A DNA stretch of 64,000 nucleotides from Clostridia bacterium (GTDB lineage Bacteria; Bacillota; Clostridia; Christensenellales; CAG-1252), in NCBI GenBank assembly GCA_017444385.1, contig JAFSWQ010000002.1:44317-108316 (forward strand), in the 5' to 3' direction. The notes beneath the pieces are model-generated. The model saw only the letters and a list, made by a program, of their open reading frames with translations, was not told the DNA's origin and did not search any database. The translations under genes and the position numbers were made by a program. Shown in pieces: positions 1 through 15,000 of this stretch. Positions within the stretch are counted from its first letter, which is position 1; every line of letters begins with the position of its first letter.

Positions 1-1
1 A

Positions 2-3000
2 TCCAACCTTGCTTATACGATAAATAAGATAATATTCGGTATATCCGTAGGTAAAAACGAGTGCGGCGAAGTTTATCAAGGCGGTTTGATCGGCAAGATC
101 AACGGCTCGGTAGGCGACGGCAGTATTTCCGACCTCGCTATCGTAAGAGAAAGCGACTTTGTGACTAGAACCGATCCGAACGAATGTCCCGGCGGAGAGT
201 ATTACGGATTGCTTTGCGGTTACGTCGGAACGGGTAGCACCAAGTTTGGCGATTTGAATAAAGGCAACGTTTGGTTCGTAGGTTACGTTCCTTCGAACGA
301 AAGAATGGCGAGCGCCGTATCGGAAGACAAACCCGTCGAAGCGGTTTCTTACGGCTCGGTCAAGAGATTGAGAGTGTTCGGCGGCGGCTCTATCAAAGCG
401 GTATTCTCGTCGAGAAAACTCAGTTTTTACGCCTTGCAACAATATTCGCCTTTCTTCAATTGGTATAATACTTCTTCGAATATGATGTCGAATACGCCTT
501 ATACTAATTCCGCGGAAATAGGCAAAGCGACTTTCTTCGACGCTACCATCAATCAAACGTACGAAGTAAAGAGATTTACGCCAGGCGTCAATACGGCTGT
601 AAACGAAATGTGCGCCTTGTTCCTTACGACCGAAATAAACGACGCGGGCAATATGGCTCAATTCGTGGCGGAAATGAACTACGAAGACGAGAACGAGCCC
701 ATTAAATTAAATCAAAGTTGGGTAAGCGTAAAACTCAACGCCGATATCACGTTTGAGAAAGGTATGGCTGTCGTCAAGGAATTCAAAGGTACATTCGACG
801 GGCAAGGCCATACTATATCTTTCGCGGTAGGTACCACTATCGACGGCACCGAGAAGACCGAAGAAAACGAGAATCGTATCGCGATGTTCGGCATTCTCGA
901 TACGGGCGCTCAATTTATCAATACGAATATAAGATTTGCGGGCACCATTTACGCGGGCGTTCAAGAGGATGATCAAGACGCGATGGTGAACACCGTTTAT
1001 ACGGGTATCGTCGCGGCGGTCAACCACGGCACCATCAAAAACGTATCTTGTACGTTGCAACAAGCGGGGCTTATCACCGCGTTCGGTAAATCGGTTTACG
1101 GCGGCGGTCTCGTAGGATACAACGACGGCGGTACTATCGTTCAAATAGATATGACGATAGACGGTAAGATCACCGCCAACGGCAATAAAGTTTATTTGGG
1201 CGGCTTGGTAGGCAGTTCGAATACCGGCAGCTCTTACAATATGATAAACGTTTACGCGAAGGGTGAGATCATAAGTTCTCTCGCCGAAAAAGCGACTTCC
1301 AAAGACGCTTGTCTCGGCGGCTTCGCGGGTATCGTTTCCGCTAAACTCGACCTAAAGAACGTAGTAGTCAACGTAAGAGAATACAGTAACTACAATAACG
1401 ACGTTTTGCTCACTTCTTGTAAACACAACGAAGCGACCTATAACGATATGCTTGAAGACGCTGCCGAATTGGAAAACGATCTTCGTACCAAAACGGTAGG
1501 TCAGACCAAGGGCGGATATCAAGACTTCCTCGAAGATTACTTCAACTATAACGACAGCGGTACATATTTAGGCGTAGCGGCTCGTTCACAAGCGGATTAC
1601 GATAAGTGTAAAAACGAGCTTATCGCGATTTACGAAAGACTTACCGCCGAGGCAGACGATACGGCAAGCGAAGATTACGCCGACGAATTCCTTTCGGTAT
1701 GTAATTCGTACTTCAATCAATTCGACTGTTCCGCCGTTTGCTCGGATTGTGTTTCCTCTTCCAAGAAGTTCGCTATCGCGGGTTCCATCGCCGCAAACAA
1801 CTACGGTTTCAACAACGCTTGGGTACTCGGTTCTTATACTCAATATCCGGACGAAACGGGCGAAGCGGGGGTAGGTACGCGTAAGTTATACTTCACTTCC
1901 GACCTTTCTACCACGACGGCTGCAAAGGCTAAAAACCTGAATATGATCTACGTGCGTAACGGTTCCTGTTACTGCGTAATGGATATTTCCGAAATAAACG
2001 CGAACAATATCCTCTTTACCGTTTCCATCGATACGTCTAAGGTGTTCACTGGTTGGTACACTACGTTCAATCATACCGTAATGGCTCCTTCCGATTACAT
2101 CTCGGCGGACGGCTTCCGTCCCGGTTTGAAAACGGGCGAAGTTTATTTTAGCAGCGTTATCAACTCGCTCATCACCGATTACTCGGTGTTCGACGAATTG
2201 GCTAACACTACCAACGCGGGGCAAACCTACGAGGGAGATACCTTCGTTCTCGGCGCCGACTTGGTGTTCCCTTCCGCTCACTCATACGTTCCTATCGGCA
2301 AGATGGACGGCTCTACCGTTCGTCCTTTCAAAGGTACGCTTGACGGCAAGGGTTACTCAATAACCATTAGCGGAAGCATTTTGTCTTCCGACTATTCGGG
2401 ACTCTTCGGCTATCTCGGCGAAGGCGCGACTATTAAATGTCTTACCGTTATCTACGACGGTAACAAGACTTTGAAAGAGCATTGCGTATTCGGCGGCGTA
2501 GCGGCGGTCAGCTATGGTTTCGTTGGACAAGACAGCACCTCGAACAAAGTGGGCGTTATTTATAAGAATATGATAAGCAATGCAACCACGGCGGGCGGCG
2601 TAGTCGGTTGTAACTACGGAACGGTCAGAAACGTGGAAGTATCTTTCGCGGAGACCGCGTCCGGCAGAGGCGTTATATCCACCAAGAGCATAAACGACGA
2701 CGGCGTTCGTTATTACGCGGTCTGCGGCGGCGTAGTCGCTATCAACTACGAAGGCGCGACAGTCAAAAACACCTACGTTGTCAACGAGGTCAAGGACACC
2801 GACGAATTTGCTCAAAACCTCTACGCGAAGAGTTCCACCAAAACCGATCACGGATACGCGGGCGGCTTGGTAGGTTATAATCTCGGCAACGTTTATTCGG
2901 GCGTAGTAGAGCAATTTTTCATAACCGACGAGCAAATGATTGCGAAAGTATCGGGCGTGGGCAACGCCGGTACTCTCGTTGGACATAACGATCCCATCGG

Positions 3001-6000
3001 CGTAGTCGACGCTTTGTGGGCGTTGTATTCTCTATTAGACTTTGCGCTTCCTTACGAGGACGGAGACTTCTACGACAACCTCATAGGCGGCGAAACCGAG
3101 AAGGGCAACCGTCTTATCAAATACGGGCACGGCTCGATTAAGACCTCGGTCTATTCCAATAACGCCGCTCAAACGAGAGGCGGATCTATCGTATTTAGAG
3201 CGGAGCCCGACGAGGGCGTTCCCTTCTATAACTATACCGCTTCGCTTACTTCGGGCGAGGTCGTGTCCTCTGCGGAAGGCGGATCGGGACAAAACCTCAC
3301 CCCTATCGTCGCCAACGGCAATAAGGAATCTTTGGAAGGCAAGACCTTCTACGCGATATTCGTTCGTTCTGAAATAACCAACGAAAACGATTATTACGGA
3401 CTTGTTAAATCGGTAAACAGCGGTTTCTCCGCTTACGTCAACTACATATTCAACTTCAAGGGCACCGTTGCGTTGAACCTCTACGCAGATAATGAAAACT
3501 TCGACTCTATCGGCGCGAACGGAAGAAAGTTCGTCGGTAGTTTGAACGGTAACGGTTACAGTATCTATTACAGATCGAGTTCGCTTGACGAAAACGTCAA
3601 AGAGGGCAAAGCGTTGTTCGGTGTTATCGCGGAAAAATCCGTTGTACAAAACCTCACCGTGAACATTACGAGAGGTCTTTACACCGCTACCGCATACGAC
3701 GACGAGTTATCGGCATCCACCACTTACGGACTCTTCGCCGCGATAAATATGGGTACCATCACCGAAGTTGAAGTCAATCTCACGGGTAACGTAAATCCCG
3801 AGATGGACGAGTCTTACGAGGAATTGGATTACGCCGGTATATTCGTAGGTATTAACCACGGCGTGATCTCTTCCACCACCGTAAACCTTTTGAGCGAATC
3901 CTTCCAAGGTAACAACTACGCGGCTTCAGTTAAAGCGAGATACGCGGGCGCTTTGGTCGGTTTGAATAGAGGTACGATAGGTTCCGATCGTCTCGATAGC
4001 GTTAAGGTCGTCGTTAATACCGTTACCACCCCCGTATCCGTTTACGGTACTTCCGCGGTCGGCGGCGTGGTAGGCGTCAACAGAGGCGTTATAACCAACG
4101 TCAACCTTACGATGAACGGTCGTTTGGGCGCGGCTAAGAATTGCGACGGTAAGGTCTACGTCGGAGGCGTTGCCGGTATCAACGAAAGCGATAAAGCGAA
4201 TATCGGCATATTGACTCTCAACTTTAATGCGTCGGCGGAACTTGCTTCCGAAGTCGCGATGAGCGTCGACAATTTGTACTTCTTCGGCGGCGTTGCGGGC
4301 TTGAACGATTCCTCTTCCATGATAGGCGAGGAAGGCGTTAAAGGCTTGTCTAAAATTTACTACAACGCAAACTTCCCCAACATATCCACCGCTCTCGCGT
4401 CCTTCGGCGGCGCGGTAGGCGAAAACCGCGGCTTCGTATTCTCTATCGACGTACTATTCGACCAATCGGTTGAAGGATATAAAGGCTTGGGCGCTACCAA
4501 TTACGCAGGCGGCGTGGTGGGCTTCAACGCGGGTAACGTAGGTAATTGTAACGTTACGTTAAGCAAACAAAATTCCTTGACTCTTATCAAAGGCGATCAT
4601 CTCACCACGGACGGTCTGAGCGAGATAGGCGTAGGCTCTATAGTGGGCGTTAACTCTATTTCCGTTAAAGCGTGTACCGCTCACGTCTACGGCGTTTTGG
4701 GCGTTACCTATACCTCGGGCACCGAAGAGGGCAAGGTTCAAAAAGCCAACGTCGGCGGTTTGGTCGGCTTCAACAAGCAAGAGATAAGAGACAGTTACGT
4801 TATCGTCGGTCAAAGTATGAAGAATACTTCGTCCAAAGGTAGAACGGGTCTCGTTGTAGGCTATTCGTCGGTCAATCAAGCGGGTAGCTTACCTAACGTT
4901 TGGGCGGTTGTATCCAACAGCGATCCTTCGCCCGCATCCTCTAATAAGGCGGGCTACAACGTTTTGAAGATAGTCGGTAACGCTACCGTATCAGCAGAAT
5001 TTATAAACGAAAACGAAGATATCAAGATAAGGTTTACCGCCGCCAACGTAGTCGGTATGCCTATCGTTTGGTACAAAGACATAAGCACTCAAGACAAGTT
5101 GTTCTCACAAGCTACGACTTTCACTGCCGAAACCGGTTTGGTGGATTGCGTATACCACGTTTGCTATTACGACTTGCAGATCAACACCGAAGAAAAGTTC
5201 TCCGCGCTTTATCAATACGTAAACGCGTACAACCTTTTCAACGGTGTTATGTTCAGCCTTGAAAAGAGCATAACCGTAAGATCGACCTTGCAACCCATAG
5301 GTACCAAAGAACATCCGTTCAACGGTATATTCGAAGGACATAACAACACCATTACGTTCGTTAAAGGCGGTATCGCGGGTAACGTGTATAGCGGTATCTT
5401 CGGATACGTCGACGATAACGCGGTAATCAAAAACTTTATCGTCGAATTCAACGAGGACGTTATAGTCGGTTCGGGTATGAGTACGTCGGCAGGCGGCTTG
5501 GCGGGTAGACTCGGCGGTCTCGTTCAAAACGTTGCGTTGAATTTCATCAGCGCGCCTTACAGTTTGAAAGACGACGCGTACGTCGGCGCTTTGGCGGGAA
5601 CGGTTTCCTCTACTTTGAGAGTGGAAAACGTTTGGACGGTAATATATAACAGCGCGGTTGCGACTATAGGCGCGACCGATAACGGCGGCGTTGCTTCCAA
5701 TACCGGTCTCAATAACCTTGCGGTATTGGGCTCGGGTATTTTGAGAGTGTATTTCAAAGACGAGGAAAGCGACGAATTCGTGTTCGAGGTAATTGAAAAT
5801 GCGGATTTCTACGACGATTGGTATTACGATATAAGCAATCACGTCACTGTCGCCGACAAGGCGAATTCCGCCATTTACGGTACCGTAGTCGCGGGCGATA
5901 GAATATACTTCGACAGCGTTGATTCTTTGCGTAACGTAAACTACACCGCAAGCTTTATCGACCTAATCATAAGGAACGCGGAAGACTTCGTTAAATTCGC

Positions 6001-9000
6001 TAAGAACGTAAATCGTTACGGCGACGGCGGCGCGAAGTTTATTATGCGCCTCGGCAAAGAGGGTTATAACAATATCACCGAAATAACCGTCGACCTCAAC
6101 GAATGTCCCCCGATTGGCACGAGAGAGCATCCTTTCACCGGTGAATTCGACGGCACTATGGATCTTTCGGAAGTTTACGATAACTCGGTTTGCTATACCA
6201 TAAGAGTAAAGGGCAACCTCGGTTCGAGCGAAAACGATTATACAGGTTTATTCGGTTGCGTGGGCGAAACCGGCGTTATAAGAAATTTGATAGTAAGAGC
6301 GGATAACGCGGACGATAACCCCGAATATGCGGGGCAAAAGTTCGGCGACAAACAAAGCGTTTATACGGGTTACTTGGCTGGTTACTTCCAAGGAACCATG
6401 GAAAACGTTGTCGTGGTAATGGGCGACGAAACTCAACTCTACAATATCAACGCCGACTCGGTAGGCGGTATGGTGGGTATGATGGGCGTCAACTCTTCCA
6501 TCAAAAACAGCTGGTTGATACTTCCCGAAAACAGCGTATATCGTACGGTAGGCGGTTATAAACTCGCCAACGGCGACATCGTATCCTACGACAGGGCGAC
6601 GTTCGAAGTCGATTATCCCGATTTGAAAGTTCCTAACCTCTTGTATAAGTGCGGCGCGGGTAAATTCGAATTGCATTTGGAAAACGGCGTGGGCGGCGGT
6701 TACGAAACCGCGAAGGGTAGATGGAAATTCACCCTCGTTCAACTCACGGGCGGCGAACCCGCTTACGGTTTCGTTGACAACACCTTGCTCGACTCCGGCG
6801 TACCTACGAAAGAATTCACGAGTTCTTATGGCGACGGTCTCGTCGGCAGGGAATACCTCGCATTGTTCCTCGACAACAATATCAACGAGTACGAGGATCT
6901 TTTGAAACTCGCCGCGTTGACAAACGGCGATAGACGTTACGTCGGCATTGAGTTCCAACAATCCAAAGATATCGTAATTCAAAACGGATATACCCCCATC
7001 GGCGGTCAAGTCGCTTTGACGGGCGGCTCGGCTATCGGCGTCGAATATAAGTTGATAGACTTTATCGGCGCGTATAACGGCAACGGACATAAGATTATAA
7101 TACCCGAAAACGTTACTATCGACGCGCCTTACGCGGGCTTGTTCGGTATATTGGGTAAGACCGCGAGAGTACGCAACCTCTACGTTGAAGTAAACGGTAA
7201 GGTCGGTGTTGCGGGCGGTTACGCGGATTCCACCGTTTACGCGGCTCCTCTCGCCGCTCTCGATAACGGCGCGACTTTGGAAAACGTTATCGTCGTAATC
7301 AATAAGAGCGCGAGCATATCTGCTACGGTAGATTCTTCTCGTATCGCGGTCAACAACGCGATTGAATTCGACGTTTTCGGTAACGTACTTACTCCCGACG
7401 AGGATATAAAGCGCGCTACCAACGTTTGGGTATTGTCATATAACAGCAAATACAATAACGCTCAAAACGCGGTCGAACAACAATTCTACTACGATCAAAC
7501 TGGTAGATATAACGGCGGCGTCAACGTTCTCACCGTCATCGCGGCGGGCGAGATCGTCGTTGAGTTCACCGATGAGAATTACGCGATAAGAATCTACAAT
7601 CGCGACAATAGCGGCAACCCCGTCAAAGAATGGTACACCAACGCAATGTCGGGTAGCGTCGAGATCAAAGTTCCTTACGACGTAACGGGCTATCAATTTA
7701 TGCCGTCTTCCGCCGTCAACAGTTTGATACTCTACGCGTCCTTCCTTAACAGCAAGATAACCGACGTCGCAGACCTTATCGATCTTGCCAACGATACGAA
7801 CGACGGCTACGATTTGTACGGTTTGAGTTTCGAACTCAACAACGACGTGGTTATAACTGGTAGCGATTACGTGCCTATCGGCGCGGCTATGCCTTTCAAC
7901 GCTCTCTTTGACGGCAGAGGTCATTCGATAACCTTGGCTGAAGGCGCGAGGATCGAAGGCGAATACGCGGGTATCTTCGGCAGCGTTGGTCAAGACGCCG
8001 TCGTCAAGAACGTAAAACTCATTATCAACGGTACTTTGGGTTGCGATAGATACACTGCCGCGGATCTCGAACTCGGCAAGGTCAACACGATTTACGCGGG
8101 CGCTATCGCGAGAATACAAGGTAAACTCGAAAACGTCATCATTGACGGCGTAAACGCCATTGTGGATTGCAGAAGCGACTACGCGGGTATCGCCTTCGGT
8201 TACGATGTTCAAAACGTTATGAACAACGTATGGTTCATAGCGGGCGCCGATAACGGATACGCCTCTATGGGTAAGGTTTTGGAAAACGACAAGTTGGTCG
8301 AAGGTTCCGAGCAATCCACCATCAACGTAATGAAGGTTATCGGTATGGGCGAATTAAAAGCCACCCTCGTCAACGTGGGCGACGATTGGTTCGTTAAACT
8401 TGAAAACGATTACGACGATCAAAAGGATTACGCTATCAAGGGCTGGTACAGCAACTACGCAAAGGATAATCAAATATCCGAAGCGTTAGGCGTTTGCGCC
8501 CCCGGCACCGATTTCAGAGCGGGTAACAACGGTACGATAACCTTTACGACGGGGCTCATCAACCGCCGTTACGAAGTCGTAATCATCAATACCGTAATAA
8601 CCACCGCCGAGCAGTTATTGAGTATAGTCGGCGACGTCAACGTGGGCGGTTACACCTACGAGAACACGAGCTTCTCGCTTGGCGCGGATATCACGATAGA
8701 AGGCAACGAGTTCGTATCCATCGGTACCGAAAATACTCGATTCAAAGGCACATTCTCGGGTAGTTATAACGGCGTTTATCATACGATAACGATGGCTATG
8801 AGTTATCAAAACGAATATAGCCAAAACATAGACGGCAGTTTGCCTCTCTTCGGATATAACGAGGGCGTTATAACCGACCTCTCGGTATTCTTGAAGACCG
8901 CTATCGATCGTACCAACTCGACGGTTGGCGTAATAGCGCAATACAACTACGGCGAAATATCCAATACGCTCGTAAGGTTCAACGACAAAGCGGGCTTCAC

Positions 9001-12000
9001 GGTCGTAGGCGCGAACGTCGGCGGTATCGCGGGTATTAACTACGCGAGAGCGACCATCGAAAACTGTATCGTCATAATTCCCGAAAACGTAACGTTAAAG
9101 GGTAGATTTGCGGCGGGCGGCATCGTAGCCGAGAACTACGGCTCAGTCGTCGGTAGCGTCGGCGGCGCTTTGGCTGGCGACTTCTACGATTGGAAGGAAT
9201 ACCGCTCTAATGCTCTTGATGGCGAAGAAGACCTCGGCAACGTTCTCATCTACGGTAAAATCGAAGTGGAAAACAGCGAGACTTCGGATACCGTTTTGTA
9301 CGTCGGCGGCGCAGTAGGTATCTCTCAAGGTCAAGCAACGGTTACTCGTTTGAGTATAAGAGTGTTCTCTTCGGGTAGCGTCTTTTCGGACGGTAACTCC
9401 ACCGCGGTAGGCGGCGTTGTGGGAAGAAGCAGCGCGAGTTTGCGTCACTCGGTAATTCAAGCGGACGGCGAAGTTTACGCTTTGAATACCGCGCATAGCA
9501 ACGTGGGTTACTTCGTAGGCTCTATACAAGGTAGCACGAACAACAGCTGGATGGTCTACTCTCTGCCGAGAGATATCAAAGCGATTGGTTTGGGCTTCGA
9601 CTCGGTCAACGTTTTACAAATTAAAGGTAACGGCGTCATCGACTTCTATATCGACGGCGACAACAACATAATCTTCGAGGACGTTACCCCCGCGGGCGGC
9701 GCGAGCATCGACGGTTGGTATATCAACAACGGCGTAGCGGTCACCGACCGTATAGGTAACGTCGACGGCTCTACCTTCAAACCCGCGACAAATATTTCGG
9801 GTAGAACGGTAAACGTAGTATTTATCAATACGACCATCAGTTCTGTCGAAGAGCTTATTATCATAGCGAACACCGTAAACAGCGGTTTGTATTCCGCTAA
9901 CCTCGAATTCAGGCTTGTCAACGACTTGACTATCGACGTTGATCACGTACTCACCGCTTGTATCGGTACTTATACCGAGGACGGAGCATACGGATTCAAA
10001 CACAAGTTTAACGGCGACGGTCACACAATAACCGTTATCGGCGTAGAAAACGCAGAGTCCTTCCGCGCGCAAACATATATGGGTATATTCGGGTACGTCA
10101 CCGCTTCCGCTCAGGTCTACGATCTTAACGTCGTATATCTCGGCAGCGCGTTCGGCGACGAAAGAACCCTTGCCTTCGGCGGTATCGCGGGCGTTAACGC
10201 GGGTAGTATAACCAACTGTAAAGTGTACGTAGGCAAAGCGCCCGGGGACGATGAGTCCGCGGCTTCTCCCGCCGTATTGAAAGGCGCGAGCGTGGGAGGT
10301 ATCGTCGGCGAAAACACCCGTTTGGGTAAGATAAGCGATTGCGACGTATATCTCTACGGTACTTTGTACGCGCAAAGCATAATAAAGGATAACGTCGCTC
10401 CCAACGCGTATGCGGGCGCTATCACGGGTTCCAATAACGGTACCGTGACCTTCGTCACGAGTTATTTGAAGACCATAGGCGATTACAGCGTGCAAGCGGT
10501 TTACGTAGGCAACTCAACCGGCGCTACTTACGTCGGCGGAATCACGGGTTCCAACAGCGGCACGATTTCGGATATGGTAGTCGAACTCGACGTCGCGCAC
10601 TTGTTCGCCAACAGCCAGATCATCGCATACGCGGGCGGTTTGGCAGGTTCCAACATCGGAACGTTGGAAAACGCGTATATCAAAGTTGGCGCGGGCAGCA
10701 GTATTAGAAGCAGTAACAAAGTTGAAAACATCTCTGGCGGTATCGCAGGTATCAACAGTTACTATCTCTTGAACATCTTGATAGATATCACTAATGAGAG
10801 CGTAGTGCGCGACAGCGCGGTAGGTCAATATAGAGCGACCACATCTCACGCCGAAAACGTTTGGGTAATTAATAACGATAGCGCTATCAATTCCAAGATC
10901 GGCGATATCAACAATATGACTTACGAAAGAATAAACGGTAATCCTTCCGTAAGTTACAACGACGTTAAAGGAATAATCGAATCGAGACGCGCGGGCGTGC
11001 AAAATGATTATATGGTAGAATTCTACGCCGATATCGACAAGGATAAAGGTCTCACGATGTTCGCCGACGCCCACACCTCTTTCAAGACGGTTTTGAACGA
11101 CGCCCCGTATGTTTACTACGGCGTGGGTAAACTCGTTCTCGTTTCACCTCTCGACGCGAAAGACATAAGCGTCAAGGCTGTAATGCGTAGAGAGATAGGC
11201 GATCAAACCGAACTTAAAATGTTATCTAAAGCCCTCGAAGTAGGCGGTCAAGAGATAACGGGAACGTATTCCTTGACAAACGATATAGTCGTAACGGGTA
11301 ACTATACCGCTATCGGTCATATCGCAATATCGGAAGATGACGTTTCCCGTCCATTCGGCGCGACCTTCGACGGCAACTATTACACGGTTTCCTTCAAGGA
11401 TCCCGTCGTTTACGGCAATATCTACAACTCGGTGTTCGCCTTGAATACCGGTCTCATAAGAAAATTCGTAGTCAGTTACGATTATTCGCTCATTGGCGAT
11501 AACACCGCGGGTATATGTATCGACAACAAGGGTACTATCAAAGACAGCGTAGTCTACGCCGCTTTGGATACCACGATAAGCAATCCTATCGCTTGCTTGA
11601 ATTCCAAGAACGATAACGACTGGATTATACAACCCGTTTCGAGTAACAACGACTACATACAAGGTAAACAAGTGGAAAGCAATAGATACGGCGCTATCGC
11701 CGTCAACGGTAACGGTACTTTGGTAATCGACAAGACCGCCGCTTCCTTGACGTTTATCCCCACCGCTTTGGACGAAATGTCCGAGTTCGCGGGATTCAGC
11801 GATCAGTTGATAATCTACACCACCGATTACTTCATTCCCGTTTCCAACGTCAACGAGCGCGGCTATTCGTACAGCGCCGAGTTTATCAGCAAGTATATCT
11901 ACACGATAAACGACTTGCTCGCTTTGGTGGGCGCTCTCGATAAAGGTTACGGTAGTTTCTCGAAAAACAAGACTTATTACTTGTGCAGTAGCGATATCGA

Positions 12001-15000
12001 GATATCCGCTCAAGCGATAGGCGGTTTGAAGTCCTTCCTCGGCGTTTTCGAGGGTAACGACAATAGACTCGTAGTCTCGGGCAAACCCGAAGATACCGAT
12101 TTCGTTTTCGCGCCCGAGCATACCGACGATCGCGCGACCTATCAAAATTTGTCCTTCGATTTGAGAAAACTCGACGAAGAAGTTTACTTGTTCGACAGCG
12201 CGTGCAACGCGTCTCTAAAGAACGTGGCTATATTCTTCGACGAGGCGCGCGACGACGCTCGCTTGTACGACGCTTACTTCGGTTCGAGTTTAAGACTGGA
12301 AAACGTTTACGTGGTAACTTCCAACGAAACCACGATAGTCGAAGCCGATAAGTACGTCAGCGAAAACGTAGGCGCCATTCTTTCGACGGGCAAGAACGAT
12401 ATCGAATTCCGCACCGAAAACGGAAAATTCATCGCGACTGCAATTCCTTCCGACGAAGAAGTGTTCGTCGGTTGGTATGATACCGCGGCCGCTTGGAAGT
12501 TCGTCGGAAAGGCGAGCGTAGAATGCGAGTTGACGGCGGAAACCTACAAGACCACTTTCATATCCACCGAGATTACTACGGCGGACGAATTCACGACCAT
12601 AGCGGAAGCGGTCAAGAACGGATTTACTTTCGAGGGCGCTTCCTTCAAAGTGGCGAACGATATCACTATCGACTTCACCACTGCTCAAAACGTGGGAACC
12701 GACGACTATTTCTTCGCTGGAGAGATAGACGTTCTCGATAACGCTTTGACCGTCAAAGGTAAACCTTTGTTCAACGTATTCAAAGGGGTATTCAAGAACG
12801 CCGTAATGAATTCCAACGTTGAAAACGCCTTGGCTCTCGTCATCGCTGCGGAAGCAAAAGTTGAAAACGTCTTATTGACGAGTACCGCTGCTAACGCGAA
12901 TATCGCCGCTCAAATCAAAGGCAACGTATTCAATTGCTGGGTAATTGCCGATTCCGTCGCTTCTAACGATAAAGTCGGTTATATAGGTAAGGACAATACC
13001 GTAAGCGTAGCGGCGACGCTCGCGGACGGCGTGATAACCGTAAAAGCCGCTTTCAACGCGGACGCAGGATTGATCGACGGTATTATCTTCTTCAAGAACG
13101 CGGCGGGCGAAGACGTTTACAATCCCGCTTACGACACCATCGTTTCGGATGGTAGCAACGTAGCGACTTATTTCGTGACCGCGAAAGACGTTCTCGTCAG
13201 CGAATTTGAATTGAAAGTATTTGCGCTCGCAGTCGAACACGATTATTCCAATAACGTCAAACTCGACGCGGATATCGTGGTCGCCGAAAACTTCTCAATC
13301 GCGGGTTACCAAGGCGTGTTCTATGGCGCGGGCAAGACCATCACCGTTAACACGGAAAACGACTTCGCGCTCTTTACCGAATTGACGGGTACCGTCAGAG
13401 ATCTCAAACTTGTAGTCAACAGCGATAATACTATTACCGCCGCTATCAGTAAAGATCCCGACGGCATAGCATATCTTAACAGTTCGATAATGGCTGTCTC
13501 CGAAAACGTGACGCCTATTATGCAAGGCAACCTTAACAACGTATGGGTGGTTTATCAAGCCGTAGTCGACGACGCGACCTTCTTAACGGATGAAACTTCG
13601 GACGCTAACTACCTCGTCTACAATAAGGGTTCCATTACCGCTACGGTAAACGAAGAAGGCGTCGTTTCCTTTGTGGGAACGGATACCGCCGAATACGCGT
13701 TTATGGGTTATAGACTTAAAACGGCGAAGAGTTCTTCTTCCACCTACACGTCTTCCGCTTTGGACGCAAAGAAGATTAGAGTAATGGCTTACAGCGCGGA
13801 TCACTTTATCTCAGACCTTGCTTCCTGGAATTTGCTTGGTGCCGCCATCGCAAAGACAGGCAACAAGGCGACGGGTAAGACATTCACCTTGTCGGCGGAT
13901 ATAGTCGTCACTGCGGAATTCGCGGCGATCGAGGGATTCGACGGCACGTTGGACGGCAATTCCAACAGCCTCGTGATCGATAGCGACGCAGCGTATAACG
14001 GATTTGTGACTTTGGGCGAAAACGGTTTGATAAAGAACTTCGTCGTCGAAGTATTCAACGCTGAAGGCTTCGGCGTGGGCGTAACCGTATTCCCCGAAGC
14101 TCAAACGGAAAACTGCTTGACGATAGATTACGTCGGCGTTTCCGCTGGCGCGGCTAAGACCATTGCCGTTGAAAATATGATGGGATATCATTCGGCTATC
14201 ACCGTAAACGGCGAAGGCGGAATATTCTTGCTCGATACCAACGATCTTCCCGAGTACAAGTTGCGTTACTGGCTGACCGACGATTCGCAAGAATTGACTT
14301 ACGAAAACGGTAAATTCTATCTGCCCGACGAAGAATACGACGGCAACGTTACCGCTATTTACTTCAGTTGTTACACCGTATCGATCACCGTTAGAGGTTT
14401 GGATGATTCTGCGGTAAGACCTAACGTTACGCCTACCGCTACTTATTGGTCCGACCTTCCCGACATACAATCGGTAAGCGTCAAGTCCACCGCGGGTTAC
14501 GTCTTCTGGGGCTTCGTCTACGACGATAATGAAGCGATAACCGCTATCAACCCCGTAAGACTTAATATCGACGTTACCAAACTCACCTCATCCATTGAGA
14601 TATTTGCGGATTACAGCCTTATCTCTACTTCGTGGCATACCGTAACTTACGGCGAATTGACGAGCGCGGAAATGTCCGATTATCTGCAAATAGATAAGGA
14701 ACAACGCGATAGAATGGAAGCAAAAGGTTATACCATCGTCCGCAGTTGTTTGCCCGAAGGCGATACCTTGAACGTAGTTAGCGACGTGCCTCGTCATGCG
14801 GGTAACTACAAGATATCCTTCAAGATAACCTACACCACCATTCCTTACGGCGAAAGTATTCCTATGGTCTACACGATGGGCGAGACCGACTTCGGCTTCA
14901 CCATCGAAGTCAGGGAACTTGCGTTCACCGATCTCACTTTGGCGGATAAGGTTTACGATACGACGATATTCGCGAGCGTATTGAGTAAGAACTTGGCAGG

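Noticed and set aside
86..88. TTG at 86 as start of the giant surface gene
   Set aside because: The frame is open to the left edge with the same module-type sequence, there is no ribosome binding site or signal peptide, so the real start is outside the window.
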